From: Bacteroides sp. | GTDB taxonomy: Bacteria; Bacteroidota; Bacteroidia; Bacteroidales; Bacteroidaceae | Reading direction: 5' to 3' | DNA length: 64,000 bases | NCBI GenBank assembly: GCA_030152865.1 | Contig: JASLIW010000053.1 | Span: forward strand, 1-64,000 | Shown here: positions 24,758 through 33,579 of the stretch, piece after piece | Layout: each line of letters begins with the position of its first letter | Numbering within the stretch: the stretch's first letter is position 1 | The notes under the pieces: generated by a model | What the model was told of the DNA's origin: nothing | Database searches by the model: none | Seen by the model: only the letters and a program-made list of their open reading frames with translations | Position numbers and translations under genes: made by a program

Positions 24758-26296
24758 CTATTGTAATTTCTTTAGCAGAGAAGTGATACTTACTCTATCT
24801 GCAATTATATTATTTAACTCAGAGATAGCAACGCGCTCTTGCTCCATCGTATCCCGATCTCTTAAGGTAACACACTTATCCTTTAAGGTGTCGTGATCAA
24901 CAGTTATACAGTAAGGAGTACCAATAGCATCCTGGCGACGATATCTCTTTCCAATAGAGTCTTTCTCATCGTACTGACAGTTAAAATGGAATTTGAGTTC
25001 ATCCACAATCTCTTGTGCCTTTTCAGGAAGACCATCTTTCTTAACTAGTGGCAGTACGGCTAGCTTAACAGGAGCTAAGGCTGGAGGTAGCTTTAATACT
25101 ACACGTGAACCTCTTTCTAACTCTTCTTCACAATACGATCCTGCCATAATACTCAAGAACATACGATCTAATCCTATAGATGTTTCAACCACGTAAGGTA
25201 TATAAGATTTATTTAATTCAGGATCAAAATACTTAATATTTTTACCTGAGAACTTCTCATGCTGAGTCAAGTCAAAATCTGTACGAGAGTGAATTCCTTC
25301 TACTTCTTGGAAACCAAAAGGCATTAAGAACTCAATATCTGTAGCCGCATTGGCGTAGTGCGCGAGCTTATCGTGATCATGGAAGCGATAGTTTGCTGCT
25401 CCAAAACCTAAGTTCTGATGCCATTTCAAGCGTTGTTCTTTCCACGTTTTAAACCAATCCAATTCTGTACCAGGGCGTACAAAAAACTGCATTTCCATTT
25501 GCTCAAATTCACGCATACGGAATATAAACTGACGAGCAACAATTTCGTTACGAAAAGCCTTACCTATCTGTGCAATTCCAAAAGGTATCTTCATTCGACC
25601 TGTCTTTTGCACATTTAGGTAGTTTACGAATATACCTTGAGCAGTCTCAGGGCGTAAATAAACTTTCATTGCACTATCTGATGTAGAACCCATCTCGGTT
25701 GAGAACATCAAGTTAAATTGACGTACATCGGTCCAGTTTCTAGTTCCTGATATTGGACATGCAATCTCTTCATCTACGATAATTTGACGGAGTTCATCTA
25801 AATTCTCCTCATTTAGAGCTTTAGCAAAACGCTCGTGTAAGGTATCTCTTTGTTCTTGATACTTCATCACACGTGGGTTTGTAGAGCGATACTCTGCCTC
25901 ATCAAACTTATCACCAAAACGCTTAGCAGCTTTTTTAATCTCTTTATCTATCTTCTCATCTAGCTTAGCTAGCTGTTCTTCAATCAAAATATCAGCACGG
26001 TAGCGCTTCTTAGAATCCTTATTATCAATCAAAGGGTCGTTAAATGCATCTACGTGACCTGAGGCCTTCCAAATTTTGGGGTGCATAAAGATAGCAGAGT
26101 CAACACCTACAATGTTTTCATGAAGAAGGACCATACTATCCCACCAATATTTCTTAATATTATTTTTAAGCTCAACTCCCATTTGTCCGTAATCATACAC
26201 GGCTCCAAGCCCATCATATATTTCGCTTGATTGGAAAACAAATCCATATTCTTTACAATGTGATACTAGCTTTTTAAAAACATCTTCTTGTGCCAT
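24758..26296 (-). CDS. glyS: Glycyl-tRNA synthetase, single-chain class II type
   Basis: The 512-residue cytosolic enzyme charges tRNA-Gly. It is the homodimeric (eukaryote/archaea-like, Gram-positive-like) form, not the alpha2beta2 type. Class II motifs are visible: LRPETAQGIFVNY, FGIAQIGKAFRNEIVARQFIFRMREFEQMEMQFF (motif 2) and VVETSIGLDRMFLSIM (motif 3). An anticodon-binding domain follows from about 410 (LAPVKLAVLPLVKK...GKRYRRQDAIGTPYCITVDHDTL). The start at MAQEDVFKKLVSHCKEYGFVFQSSEIYDGLGAVYDYG fits the family. Confidence 0.95.
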   Translation of the reverse strand: MAQEDVFKKLVSHCKEYGFVFQSSEIYDGLGAVYDYGQMGVELKNNIKKYWWDSMVLLHENIVGVDSAIFMHPKIWKASGHVDAFNDPLIDNKDSKKRYRADILIEEQLAKLDEKIDKEIKKAAKRFGDKFDEAEYRSTNPRVMKYQEQRDTLHERFAKALNEENLDELRQIIVDEEIACPISGTRNWTDVRQFNLMFSTEMGSTSDSAMKVYLRPETAQGIFVNYLNVQKTGRMKIPFGIAQIGKAFRNEIVARQFIFRMREFEQMEMQFFVRPGTELDWFKTWKEQRLKWHQNLGFGAANYRFHDHDKLAHYANAATDIEFLMPFGFQEVEGIHSRTDFDLTQHEKFSGKNIKYFDPELNKSYIPYVVETSIGLDRMFLSIMAGSYCEEELERGSRVVLKLPPALAPVKLAVLPLVKKDGLPEKAQEIVDELKFHFNCQYDEKDSIGKRYRRQDAIGTPYCITVDHDTLKDKCVTLRDRDTMEQERVAISELNNIIADRVSITSLLKKLQ

Positions 26297-26399
26297 CTTA
26301 TAAAAATTATATATAAATTTATGATTCTACCTATTGTTACAGACTTATAACAGCCTATAAATTAAATGCAAAGTAAGCGAATTTTTTCATTAATATTAG

Positions 26400-26407
26400 T
26401 ATTTTTG
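26400..26407 (+). promoter_or_regulatory. Possible -7 box upstream of parC
   Basis: TATTTTTG matches the Bacteroides -7 consensus TAnnTTTG. No clear TTTG was found 19-21 bp upstream, so support is partial. The 5' leader would be about 60 nt and carries AGGAGG at 26459-26464, 12 nt before the ATG. Confidence 0.35.
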
Positions 26408-26476
26408 TCTTCACATCATACATTTTTCAATATTATACAGATTATTTGTTGTTAAATCAGGAGGAAAACATACTTT

Positions 26477-29143
26477 ATGAGTGAAGATATCCACAACATG
26501 TCAGATACAAACCCAATGAATGACAGTACTTCGCCCTCTCCAAACCACAGCAAGCACCACTTAACTGGCATGTATCAAAGCTGGTTTTTGGACTATGCTT
26601 CGTATGTGATTTTAGAGCGAGCAGTACCTCATATCAATGATGGTCTAAAGCCCGTACAACGCCGCATTCTTCATTCCATGAAGAGAATGGACGATGGACG
26701 TTACAACAAAGTGGCCAATATCGTCGGACATACCATGCAATTTCATCCTCATGGGGACGCCTCCATTGGGGATGCACTCATTCAGCTTGGGCAAAAAGAC
26801 TTTTTGATTGATTGCCAAGGTAACTGGGGGAATATTCTGACAGGAGATAGAGCAGCAGCACCACGTTACATTGAAGCTCGACTTTCCAAATTTGCTTTAG
26901 ATGTGGTCTTCAATCCCAAAACTACAAAGTGGCAAAAATCCTACGACGGCAGAAACAAAGAACCTATAACTCTACCAATCAAATTCCCCTTGTTATTAGC
27001 TCAAGGTGCCGAAGGGATTGCTGTAGGCTTATCATCCAAAATACTACCTCACAACTTCAACGAGCTCTGTGATGCGGCTGTTCAGTATCTGAATGGCAAA
27101 AAGTTTACACTATATCCAGACTTCCAAACAGGGGGCTATATAGATGTAGCACGATACAATGATGGAGAGCGTGGAGGTAATGTCAAGGTACGTGCTAAAA
27201 TCAACAAGATTGATAATCGCACACTATCCATTACAGAGATTCCTTTTGGCAAAACAACATCTTCTGTAATCGATTCGATATTGAAAGCAGTAGACAAAGG
27301 TAAAATTAAAATACGCAAGGTTGACGACAACACATCTGCAGAAGTAGAAATTATCGTACACCTACCCTCAGGCGTTTCATCAGACAAAACAATAGATGCA
27401 CTCTATGCCTTTACAGACTGCGAAGTGAGTATCTCACCCAACTGCTGTGTTATTGATGAGAACAAACCCCACTTCCTAACGGTAAGTGATGTTTTAAAAA
27501 AGTCTGTAGATAATACACTAGACCTGCTACAACTTGAACTCGAAATCCGCAAAAATGAACTTCAGGAAAGCCTTCATCTAGCTTCTTTAGAAAAAATATT
27601 TATAGAAGAGCGTATTTATAAAGACAAAGAGTTTGAGAATGCCAAGTCTATGGATATAGCCTGTGAGCATATAGATGAACGACTCACCCCTTTCTACCCC
27701 CAGTTTGTCCGTGAAGTAAGTAAGGATGACATCCTAAAGCTGATGGAAATAAAGATGGGTAGAATTTTGAAATTCAACTCTGAAAAGGCAGAAGAATCTA
27801 TCCTCAAGATGCAGGATGAAATAGCCTTAATCAACAAGGAGCTTTCCAATATGATCGCCTATACAGCACGTTGGTTTAAGGAAATTAAGAAGAAATACGG
27901 TCAAGATTATCCCAGACGTACCGAGATACGCAGCTTTGAAGATATAGAAATCACCAAAGTGGCCGAAGCTAATGAAAAATTATTTTTCAACGCAGAAGAA
28001 GGCTTTATGGGTACAGATATCAAAGGAGAGTTTATTAACAACTGCTCTAAATTTGATGATATCATCATTTTCTATGAAAATGGGATCTACAAAATAACTC
28101 CTGTTGCCGATAAAAAGTTTATTGGCAAAAATGTGATTCACATTGATGTGTTCCAAAAAGATGATGAAAGAACCATCTACAACGTAATCTATCGAGATGG
28201 AAAAGAAGGTGGAATACACTACATCAAGCGATTCTTTGTTACCTCAGTGATACGAGACAAAGAATATGATGTGACCCAAGGAACAGCTGGATCCATTATT
28301 AAATACTTTAGTGCCAACCCCAATGGCGAAGCAGAAATCGTGCATGTAGAGCTTAAGATTAAGCCTAGCGAACGCAAAAGAATACGTAAAACAGAGTTTG
28401 ACGAAGACTTTAGCGAAATAGCTATTAAAGGCAAACAAGCTAAAGGGAATATTTTATCCAAACGTGATGTGAAAAAGATTACTCTTAAAGAACAAGGAGG
28501 CTCAACCTTAGGAGGTATAGATATCTGGTTTGACCCTGACGTGAAGCGCCTCAACCACGATGAGCGAGGAATATACCTAGGCGAGTTTACAGACGAGGAT
28601 CGGATATTAGTAGTTACAACTAAGGGGATGTTCTACACCTGTACCTATGATATATCAACCTATTTTGAAGGGGAAATTAAGCTGATTGAAAAACTCGATA
28701 AAGAAAAAGTATGGACAGCAGCACTCTTTGATGCTAATAACAACAATTACCCTTACTTAAAGCGCTTTAGCTTTGAGGAAGTCAACAAGCCCGAGAGCTA
28801 TTTGGGTGACAACGACAAAAGCAAGGAAATTATTTTGACTGATAAACCTCATCCTGTCTTTGAGGTTAAATTTGGCGGCAAAGATAGCCATCGTAACTCC
28901 ATAACTATAGATGCTGTAGAATTTATAGATAAGAAAGGATACGGAGCCAAAGGTAAGCGTATTAGTACATACAAGGTAGCCGAGCTTATAGATATTAGCC
29001 CTGAGGTAGAACCTCAAAGCCAAGAGGATGATACCAGTAAGGAACAAGAAGAACCTAAGCCTGCAAGTAGGAAAGAAATAAAAAGTCAAACCAAAAACAA
29101 TAAAAAAGAAGATACGGACAGCGGACAGATGAGTTTGTTCTAA
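26477..29143 (+). CDS. parC: DNA topoisomerase IV subunit A-like protein (ParC)
   Basis: The 888-residue protein has the type IIA topoisomerase A-subunit core: MYQSWFLDYASYVILERAVPHINDGLKPVQRRILHSM, NIVGHTMQFHPHGDASIGDALI, and RAAAPRYIEARLSKFA with catalytic Tyr131. The tail after about 480 forms strands as in a C-terminal pinwheel, ending in a charged, low-complexity stretch and GQMSLF. The position matching E. coli ParC Ser80 is Ala95 here, which appears usual for this lineage. The partner parE is not in the window. The gene is divergent from glyS. GyrA is the alternative, but the short, divergent C-terminus and lack of GyrA-box favour ParC. Confidence 0.85.
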   Translation: MSEDIHNMSDTNPMNDSTSPSPNHSKHHLTGMYQSWFLDYASYVILERAVPHINDGLKPVQRRILHSMKRMDDGRYNKVANIVGHTMQFHPHGDASIGDALIQLGQKDFLIDCQGNWGNILTGDRAAAPRYIEARLSKFALDVVFNPKTTKWQKSYDGRNKEPITLPIKFPLLLAQGAEGIAVGLSSKILPHNFNELCDAAVQYLNGKKFTLYPDFQTGGYIDVARYNDGERGGNVKVRAKINKIDNRTLSITEIPFGKTTSSVIDSILKAVDKGKIKIRKVDDNTSAEVEIIVHLPSGVSSDKTIDALYAFTDCEVSISPNCCVIDENKPHFLTVSDVLKKSVDNTLDLLQLELEIRKNELQESLHLASLEKIFIEERIYKDKEFENAKSMDIACEHIDERLTPFYPQFVREVSKDDILKLMEIKMGRILKFNSEKAEESILKMQDEIALINKELSNMIAYTARWFKEIKKKYGQDYPRRTEIRSFEDIEITKVAEANEKLFFNAEEGFMGTDIKGEFINNCSKFDDIIIFYENGIYKITPVADKKFIGKNVIHIDVFQKDDERTIYNVIYRDGKEGGIHYIKRFFVTSVIRDKEYDVTQGTAGSIIKYFSANPNGEAEIVHVELKIKPSERKRIRKTEFDEDFSEIAIKGKQAKGNILSKRDVKKITLKEQGGSTLGGIDIWFDPDVKRLNHDERGIYLGEFTDEDRILVVTTKGMFYTCTYDISTYFEGEIKLIEKLDKEKVWTAALFDANNNNYPYLKRFSFEEVNKPESYLGDNDKSKEIILTDKPHPVFEVKFGGKDSHRNSITIDAVEFIDKKGYGAKGKRISTYKVAELIDISPEVEPQSQEDDTSKEQEEPKPASRKEIKSQTKNNKKEDTDSGQMSLF

Positions 29144-29165
29144 CCGTTAAGACTTCGAGCTCACT

Positions 29166-30020
29166 ATGAGAGTCAAATTCATATGGAGTTTATTGCTTGT
29201 ATTGCTCCTAAACATCCCAACACAAGCACAAACAAAAGATGTAGCGCCACAAGGACCCTTAATTAATCGTGCCGTATCTTACGGCATAGGTTATGCCAAT
29301 ATCTTCGATACTTATCTTTCTCCACAGGAGTATAAAGGTATTGATTTTAGGGTATTACGAGAAAGCTTTCGAATGACCAAATGGTTTGATGGCAATGTAT
29401 CTATGCAAAACTTATTGCAAGCTAATATTTCATATACACATAATCGAGCAGACAATAACAATACGCTTTCAGGCCTACTCAACTGGAATATTGGACTACA
29501 CTATCAGTTTCGTTTAAATCCAAAATTTAAAATTTTGGCAGGAGCACTCTTAGATACAAACCTTGGATTCGTTTATAACCTGAGAAATAGCAACAATCCT
29601 GCCTCGGCCAAGCTATATGCAAATCTTGCTCCATCGGCTCTAGCGATATGGAGAACGAAGATAAAAAACTACCCACTCATATTGCGCTATCAAGTCAATG
29701 TTCCGCTGATTGGCTTCATGTTTTCTCCACACTATGGTCAATCCTATTACGAGATATTCTCTGTAGGAAACGATAGTGGTGTAGTTCGATTTACTTCATT
29801 ACATAATCAACCCGCACTTAGGCAGTTTTTCACCGTAGATCTACCCATTAGATCTACAACAATGAGATTAAGCTATATTTGCGATATACAACAATCCAAA
29901 GTAAATCAAATCAAAACGCATTCTTACACGCACAATTTCATGGTTGGATTTGTTACTGAGATGTTTAAAGTACGCCCAGCTCAGACTAAGACGATTTCAC
30001 CTCAACTCAAAGCCTATTAA
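29166..30020 (+). CDS. DUF3316 family exported protein
   Basis: The 284-residue protein has signal peptide MRVKFIWSLLLVLLLNIPTQAQ. The mature part is rich in aromatic and alternating hydrophobic residues with beta-barrel-like strands (LSGLLNWNIGLHYQFRLN, KFKILAGALLDTNLGFVYN, PLILRYQVNVPLIGFMFSPHYGQSYYEIF, TTMRLSYICDIQQSKVN). This matches the DUF3316 family of Bacteroidales, of unknown function, possibly an outer-membrane barrel. It starts 22 bp after parC and is followed 14 bp later by an S41 protease gene. Confidence 0.75.
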   Translation: MRVKFIWSLLLVLLLNIPTQAQTKDVAPQGPLINRAVSYGIGYANIFDTYLSPQEYKGIDFRVLRESFRMTKWFDGNVSMQNLLQANISYTHNRADNNNTLSGLLNWNIGLHYQFRLNPKFKILAGALLDTNLGFVYNLRNSNNPASAKLYANLAPSALAIWRTKIKNYPLILRYQVNVPLIGFMFSPHYGQSYYEIFSVGNDSGVVRFTSLHNQPALRQFFTVDLPIRSTTMRLSYICDIQQSKVNQIKTHSYTHNFMVGFVTEMFKVRPAQTKTISPQLKAY

Positions 30021-30034
30021 ACTAAGTAAATGCT

Positions 30035-31060
30035 ATGTTAAAGCTAAAGATAGATTCTATGCGTTTGCACTTCGCTGTTGTGTTGTTTCTCACACTACCA
30101 TTCCTCCTGACCTCTTGCTATCGGGAAGACAAGATGGACAATACCCCTTATGGCAACTTTGAGGCACTGTGGAAAATCCTGGATGAGGGATACTGCTACT
30201 TCGACTACAAAGAGATTGACTGGGATGCTATCTACGATGAATACAGCCAAAAGATAACAAATCGAATGAGCCAAGAAGAGCTTTTTGAAGTCTTAGGCGA
30301 GATGACCAGAGAGCTCAAAGATGGCCATGTAAACCTCAGCTCTACCTTCAACACAGCGCGGTATTGGGAATGGTATGAGGATTACCCACGCAATTTTAGT
30401 GAAGAAATTGTCGAAAAATACCTGGGTGTCAAACAAGATTATCAAATAGCTGGAGGACTTAAATACCGCATATTAGAAGACAATGTAGGGTATATCTACT
30501 ACAGTAGCTTTATGTCTCCAATTAGCGAGAGCAATATCTCACAAGCCCTTAACCATTTAGCTCTTTGCAAAGGTTTGATTATAGACATAAGAAACAATGG
30601 AGGAGGTAACATAACTAACTCAACTAGGCTTGCTGCTCGCTTTACTAATGAAGAGATAGTCACTGGCTATATTATGCATAAAAGAGGGAAAGGACACAGT
30701 GATTTCTCAACACCTTACCCCATCAAAATTAAACCTTCTAAACGAATCCGCTGGCAGAAGAAGGTAGTCGTTCTTACGAATCGACATACCTATAGTGCAG
30801 CAAATGACTTTACCAACAACATGCGATATATGCCCAACGTTACGATTATGGGCGATAAAACAGGTGGTGGCGGTGGATTGGCCTATACCTCTGAGCTCCC
30901 CAATGGCTGGAGTGTGAGATTCTCTGCTAGTCCCCACTTAGATGCAGATAAAAAACACATTGAGTTTGGGATAGATCCTGATATAAAAATAGACTTAGAT
31001 AAAATGGATATGATCCAGGGCATAGACAGCATGATTGAGGCAGCAAGAAAATTATTTTAA
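30035..31060 (+). CDS. S41 family (C-terminal processing) serine protease lipoprotein
   Basis: The 341-residue protein has a lipobox FLLTSC (Cys28). A second ATG at 30059 would give a more usual short signal (MRLHFAVVLFLTLPFLLTSC) and may be the true start. An N-terminal helical segment (about 40-100, LWKILDEGYCYFDYKEIDWDAIYDEY) is typical of TSPc proteins. No PDZ domain is apparent. The catalytic domain has GLIIDIRNNGGGN, TNRHTYSAANDF with Ser254, and MGDKTGGGG with Lys275 forming the Ser-Lys dyad. It should cleave periplasmic proteins near their C-termini; the substrate is unknown. Confidence 0.88.
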   Translation: MLKLKIDSMRLHFAVVLFLTLPFLLTSCYREDKMDNTPYGNFEALWKILDEGYCYFDYKEIDWDAIYDEYSQKITNRMSQEELFEVLGEMTRELKDGHVNLSSTFNTARYWEWYEDYPRNFSEEIVEKYLGVKQDYQIAGGLKYRILEDNVGYIYYSSFMSPISESNISQALNHLALCKGLIIDIRNNGGGNITNSTRLAARFTNEEIVTGYIMHKRGKGHSDFSTPYPIKIKPSKRIRWQKKVVVLTNRHTYSAANDFTNNMRYMPNVTIMGDKTGGGGGLAYTSELPNGWSVRFSASPHLDADKKHIEFGIDPDIKIDLDKMDMIQGIDSMIEAARKLF

Positions 31061-31077
31061 AAAATAATTGCTTTAAG

Positions 31078-31108
31078 TTTGTCAAAACTAAAAAAGTACT
31101 TATATTTG
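31078..31108 (+). promoter_or_regulatory. Bacteroides-type promoter of tRNA-Leu copy 1
   Basis: TTTG (31078-31081) and TATATTTG (31101-31108) are separated by 19 bp, a full match to the primary-sigma consensus TTTG-N19-21-TAnnTTTG, 26 bp before the tRNA. Confidence 0.88.
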
Positions 31109-31134
31109 CATCGCTAAAGAAAACAAAGCATCAT

Positions 31135-31219
31135 GCGGATGTGGCGTAATTGGTAGCCGCGCTAGACTTAGGATCTAGTGTCGTGAGACGTGAAGGTTCG
31201 AGTCCTTTCATCCGCACCA
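31135..31219 (+). tRNA. tRNA-Leu (UAG), copy 1
   Basis: An 85-nt type II tRNA. The acceptor stem GCGGATG pairs with CATCCGC. The anticodon loop CTTAGGA has anticodon TAG at 31169-31171. It has a long variable arm, a GGTTCGAGTCC T-arm and an encoded CCA end. Confidence 0.97.
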
Positions 31220-31223
31220 AAAT

Positions 31224-31259
31224 AATAAGAGCTTCTAACAACAGTTAGGAGCTCTTATT
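31224..31259 (+). terminator. Stem-loop terminator of tRNA-Leu copy 1
   Basis: Stem 31224-31239 with 31244-31259 (16 pairs, one imperfect) around an AACA loop. The T run is weak. It is a variant of the stem-loops after copy 2 and at 33602. Confidence 0.7.
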
Positions 31260-31354
31260 GTATATCCCTATACCACATGACAACAAACAAAAGCGAATTA
31301 TAGAATCAGCTTGTATTAAAAAATGTTTATTCCTCAAAAAAATAGGCGAATCGT

Positions 31355-31384
31355 ATTGTAGTTAAAAAAAATGCAGTAAATTTG
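31355..31384 (+). promoter_or_regulatory. Bacteroides-type promoter of tRNA-Leu copy 2
   Basis: TAAATTTG (31377-31384) matches TAnnTTTG. ATTG at 31355-31358, 18 bp upstream, is a near match to the -33 TTTG. It lies 21 bp before the second tRNA. Confidence 0.7.
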
Positions 31385-31405
31385 CAGTGTTCAAAACAAC
31401 ATCAG

Positions 31406-31490
31406 GCGGATGTGGCGTAATTGGTAGCCGCGCTAGACTTAGGATCTAGTGTCGTGAGACGTGAAGGTTCGAGTCCTTTCATCCGCACCA
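31406..31490 (+). tRNA. tRNA-Leu (UAG), copy 2
   Basis: Identical over all 85 nt to the copy at 31135, with anticodon TAG at 31440-31442 and an encoded CCA. Its 3' end and terminator are duplicated at 33580, marking it as the apparent integration target of the 2.1 kb insertion. Confidence 0.97.
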
Positions 31491-31545
31491 AAACAATAAG
31501 AGCTTCTAACAACAGTTAGAAGCTCTTATTGTTATATCCCTGACA
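31470..31545 (+). repeat. 76-bp direct repeat, left copy (tRNA-Leu 3' end plus terminator)
   Basis: From the C of the T-loop of tRNA-Leu copy 2 through its CCA, terminator and TATATCCCTGACA, the sequence is identical to 33580-33655. It has the make-up of an attachment site formed by tRNA-targeted integration. Confidence 0.9.
31492..31533. terminator. Stem-loop terminator of tRNA-Leu copy 2
   Basis: A perfect 19-bp inverted repeat (31492-31510 with 31515-31533) with an AACA loop just after the CCA end. There is no long T run, only TTATTGTTAT. Confidence 0.75.
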
Positions 31546-32089
31546 CTAACCTAACTATTAGCAAAAGTAAGCTGGGAGATCAAACCGAAAACCTTTGGGG
31601 TCTTTATATTTTGGTATAGATTTTGGCCAGTCTTAAAATATAAAAAGGGACATCTTTTACTCCTCCAAGTTTAGCTCTAAAGGTTTTAACTTTGGAACTC
31701 ACAATTAAGTATGCAGGCTCCACCATCTTCTGCAAGTAAAGACCACTAATTCAATCAATAATTAAGTTTTAGAAATACTAAAATAAGCAAGTCAGTTTGC
31801 TAGATTTCAGAAATAAAAAGCAAATTTTATTCTATAAGCTAGAGCCGAAGATAATCTAAAAATATGCTGAGAGTGAAAACTTATTGAATAAGAACTTTTA
31901 CAAGGAATAACAGAAGAAGAAATAAGATTGGTTTTTCAGACTAGAACACTCTTTAGGGCTTGAGTATAGTGTTTAATTCGCTTTCTCTTCTTTTGTGAAA
32001 GTAAAAACAATCCTTATTCTTATGTTCCTTCAAAACTTACCCCTATCTTTGTTACCACCGTAACTGTTACACCCGTAATTGATTCAATT
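31546..32089. other. AT-rich non-coding left part of the insertion
   Basis: This stretch of 544 bp has stop codons in all frames at short intervals and no tRNA or clear repeat family. It contains the promoter-like element and tandem repeat described at 32044-32080. I see nothing else recognisable. Confidence 0.6.
32044..32080 (+). promoter_or_regulatory. -7 box and 15-bp tandem repeat just upstream of the ATPase gene
   Basis: TATCTTTG (32044-32051) fits TAnnTTTG. It is followed by two 15-bp near-identical direct repeats (32051-32065 and 32066-32080, GTTAC-N4-GTAA core), each also a small inverted repeat. They would lie at the transcription start or in the leader, so they could bind a repressor or shape the mRNA start. 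No -33 TTTG is evident. Confidence 0.45.
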
Positions 32090-33412
32090 ATGAAATTCTA
32101 CAATAGAAAAAAAGAACTTGCTGAGCTGCGAAGGATACAAAACTTATCATTCACAGATCACTCTCGATTGACTGTGCTAACTGGTCGCAGACGAATTGGT
32201 AAAACAAGCCTTATCATGAAGGCTGTAGAGGATACTCCCACTGTTTATCTCTTTGTAGGGCGCAAGAATGAGGCTAGTCTGTGTACTGAGTTTATCACTA
32301 CAATATCCCAGTCGTTGGATACTTTTGTACCCACTGAAATTCAAACTTTTCGCTCGCTGTTTCAATACTTAATGGAGATTGCTACCTCTAAAACTTTCAA
32401 TTTAGTTATAGACGAGTTTCAAGAGTTTTATAACATTAATGAGTCTGTTTATAGCGACATGCAAAATATTTGGGATCAATATCGAAACAAAACCAAGATG
32501 AATTTGATAGTCAGTGGTTCGATATATTCCTTGATGCAGAAGATTTTTCAGAATTCCAAAGAACCACTGTTTGGACGTGCTGATAATATTATCAAGCTTT
32601 CGGCTTTCGATTTGACAACCTTGAAAGAGATAATGACAGACCACCGACCAGGCTACACCAATGACGAGCTCTTGGCTCTTTATTCCTTCACGGGAGGAGT
32701 CCCCAAATATGTAGAACTGTTTTGTGATAATGGAATGTTGTCTGTTAATGAGATGATTGGTTTTATGATTCGAGATAACTCTTCTTTCACCGATGAAGGA
32801 AAAAATCTTTTAATTGAAGAATTTGGAAAAAACTATGCCACCTATTTTTCTATACTTAGTGCCATCTCAGGAGGTATAAATACTCAAGCTGAAATAGAAT
32901 CAGCAATGGGAAATAAAAGCATAGGCGGGCAGCTGAAAAGATTGATTGAAGATTACAATATTATTGTTCGGCAGCGTCCTATTTTAGCTAAAGAGGGAAC
33001 ACAGGCAGTTCGCTATGAAATTCAAGATAATTTTCTTCATTTTTGGTTCAACTACTTCGACAGACATCGTTCACTTATTGAAATTAAAAACTTTAAAGGT
33101 TTACAAAAGATTGTAACAGATGACTACACTACCTACACTGGACGGATGTTGGAGCGTTATTTTAAACAACAATTTGCCGAAAGCTTCCTATACAAAGAGA
33201 TTGGCTCTTGGTGGGAATTGAAAGGGAATCTGAATGAGATAGATATTGTCGCTTTAAAACTTGAAAAGAATCAAGCTGTAGTAGTAGAAGTAAAACGACA
33301 AAAGAAAAATTTCAAGCCTGAATTGTTCGCCTCAAAAGTAGAGCATCTGAAAAATAAGGTGTTGCCCAAATATACTATTGAGAGTAGGTGTTTGGGATTG
33401 GAGGATATGTAG
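32090..33412 (+). CDS. DUF234-type ATPase with C-terminal PD-(D/E)XK-like region
   Basis: This is a 440-residue STAND/archaeal-type AAA ATPase. Walker A is GRRRIGKT (32-39), Walker B is LVIDEFQEF (Asp108, Glu109), and there is a sensor-like LIVSGS. A winged-helix-like middle (about 240-310) leads to a C-terminal region with FWFNYFDRHRSLIE, then GSWWELKGNLNEIDIVAL...VVVEVKRQ, where E..D...ExK resembles the core of PD-(D/E)XK nucleases seen in DUF234 proteins. The cellular role is unknown; members occur in many scattered copies in Bacteroidota. It is the only gene between the 76-bp repeats, hence possibly mobile cargo or the element's own factor. No co-encoded antitoxin was found. Confidence 0.85.
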   Translation: MKFYNRKKELAELRRIQNLSFTDHSRLTVLTGRRRIGKTSLIMKAVEDTPTVYLFVGRKNEASLCTEFITTISQSLDTFVPTEIQTFRSLFQYLMEIATSKTFNLVIDEFQEFYNINESVYSDMQNIWDQYRNKTKMNLIVSGSIYSLMQKIFQNSKEPLFGRADNIIKLSAFDLTTLKEIMTDHRPGYTNDELLALYSFTGGVPKYVELFCDNGMLSVNEMIGFMIRDNSSFTDEGKNLLIEEFGKNYATYFSILSAISGGINTQAEIESAMGNKSIGGQLKRLIEDYNIIVRQRPILAKEGTQAVRYEIQDNFLHFWFNYFDRHRSLIEIKNFKGLQKIVTDDYTTYTGRMLERYFKQQFAESFLYKEIGSWWELKGNLNEIDIVALKLEKNQAVVVEVKRQKKNFKPELFASKVEHLKNKVLPKYTIESRCLGLEDM

Positions 33413-33579
33413 GGAAACAAGAGAGAATATCTTCAAGGCCTAATACATTCATTCCCTACCTGCAGGCTATAAGACAGCAAAGCGTTGCAAAACTCAATAT
33501 TAGACTACAACCCAAGTGTAACCTTACAGCTTTGGGAATTTTGTGAAGCAAGATATACAATACATTAAAGAAGAAAGTC

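Larger units (their letters stand above)
31470..33579. mobile_element. Candidate 2.1 kb tRNA-Leu-integrated element carrying one ATPase
   Basis: About 2110 bp lie from the start of one 76-bp direct repeat to the start of the next. The left end keeps an intact tRNA-Leu. The right repeat is a detached tRNA 3' fragment plus terminator, the arrangement expected after site-specific insertion into a tRNA 3' end. The only gene inside is the DUF234-type ATPase at 32090. No integrase, relaxase or transposase is present, so it is either decayed, mobilised in trans, or a recombination-made duplication. Confidence 0.55.

Noticed and set aside
26477..26960. ParC Ala95 as an acquired quinolone-resistance change
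   Set aside because: The HPHGDASIGDA form appears to be the native sequence in this lineage, so no acquired mutation can be inferred without comparison.
31546..32089. CRISPR array or retron RNA in the non-coding part of the insertion
   Set aside because: There are no regularly spaced repeats and no reverse transcriptase. Only one short tandem pair near the ATPase start was found.
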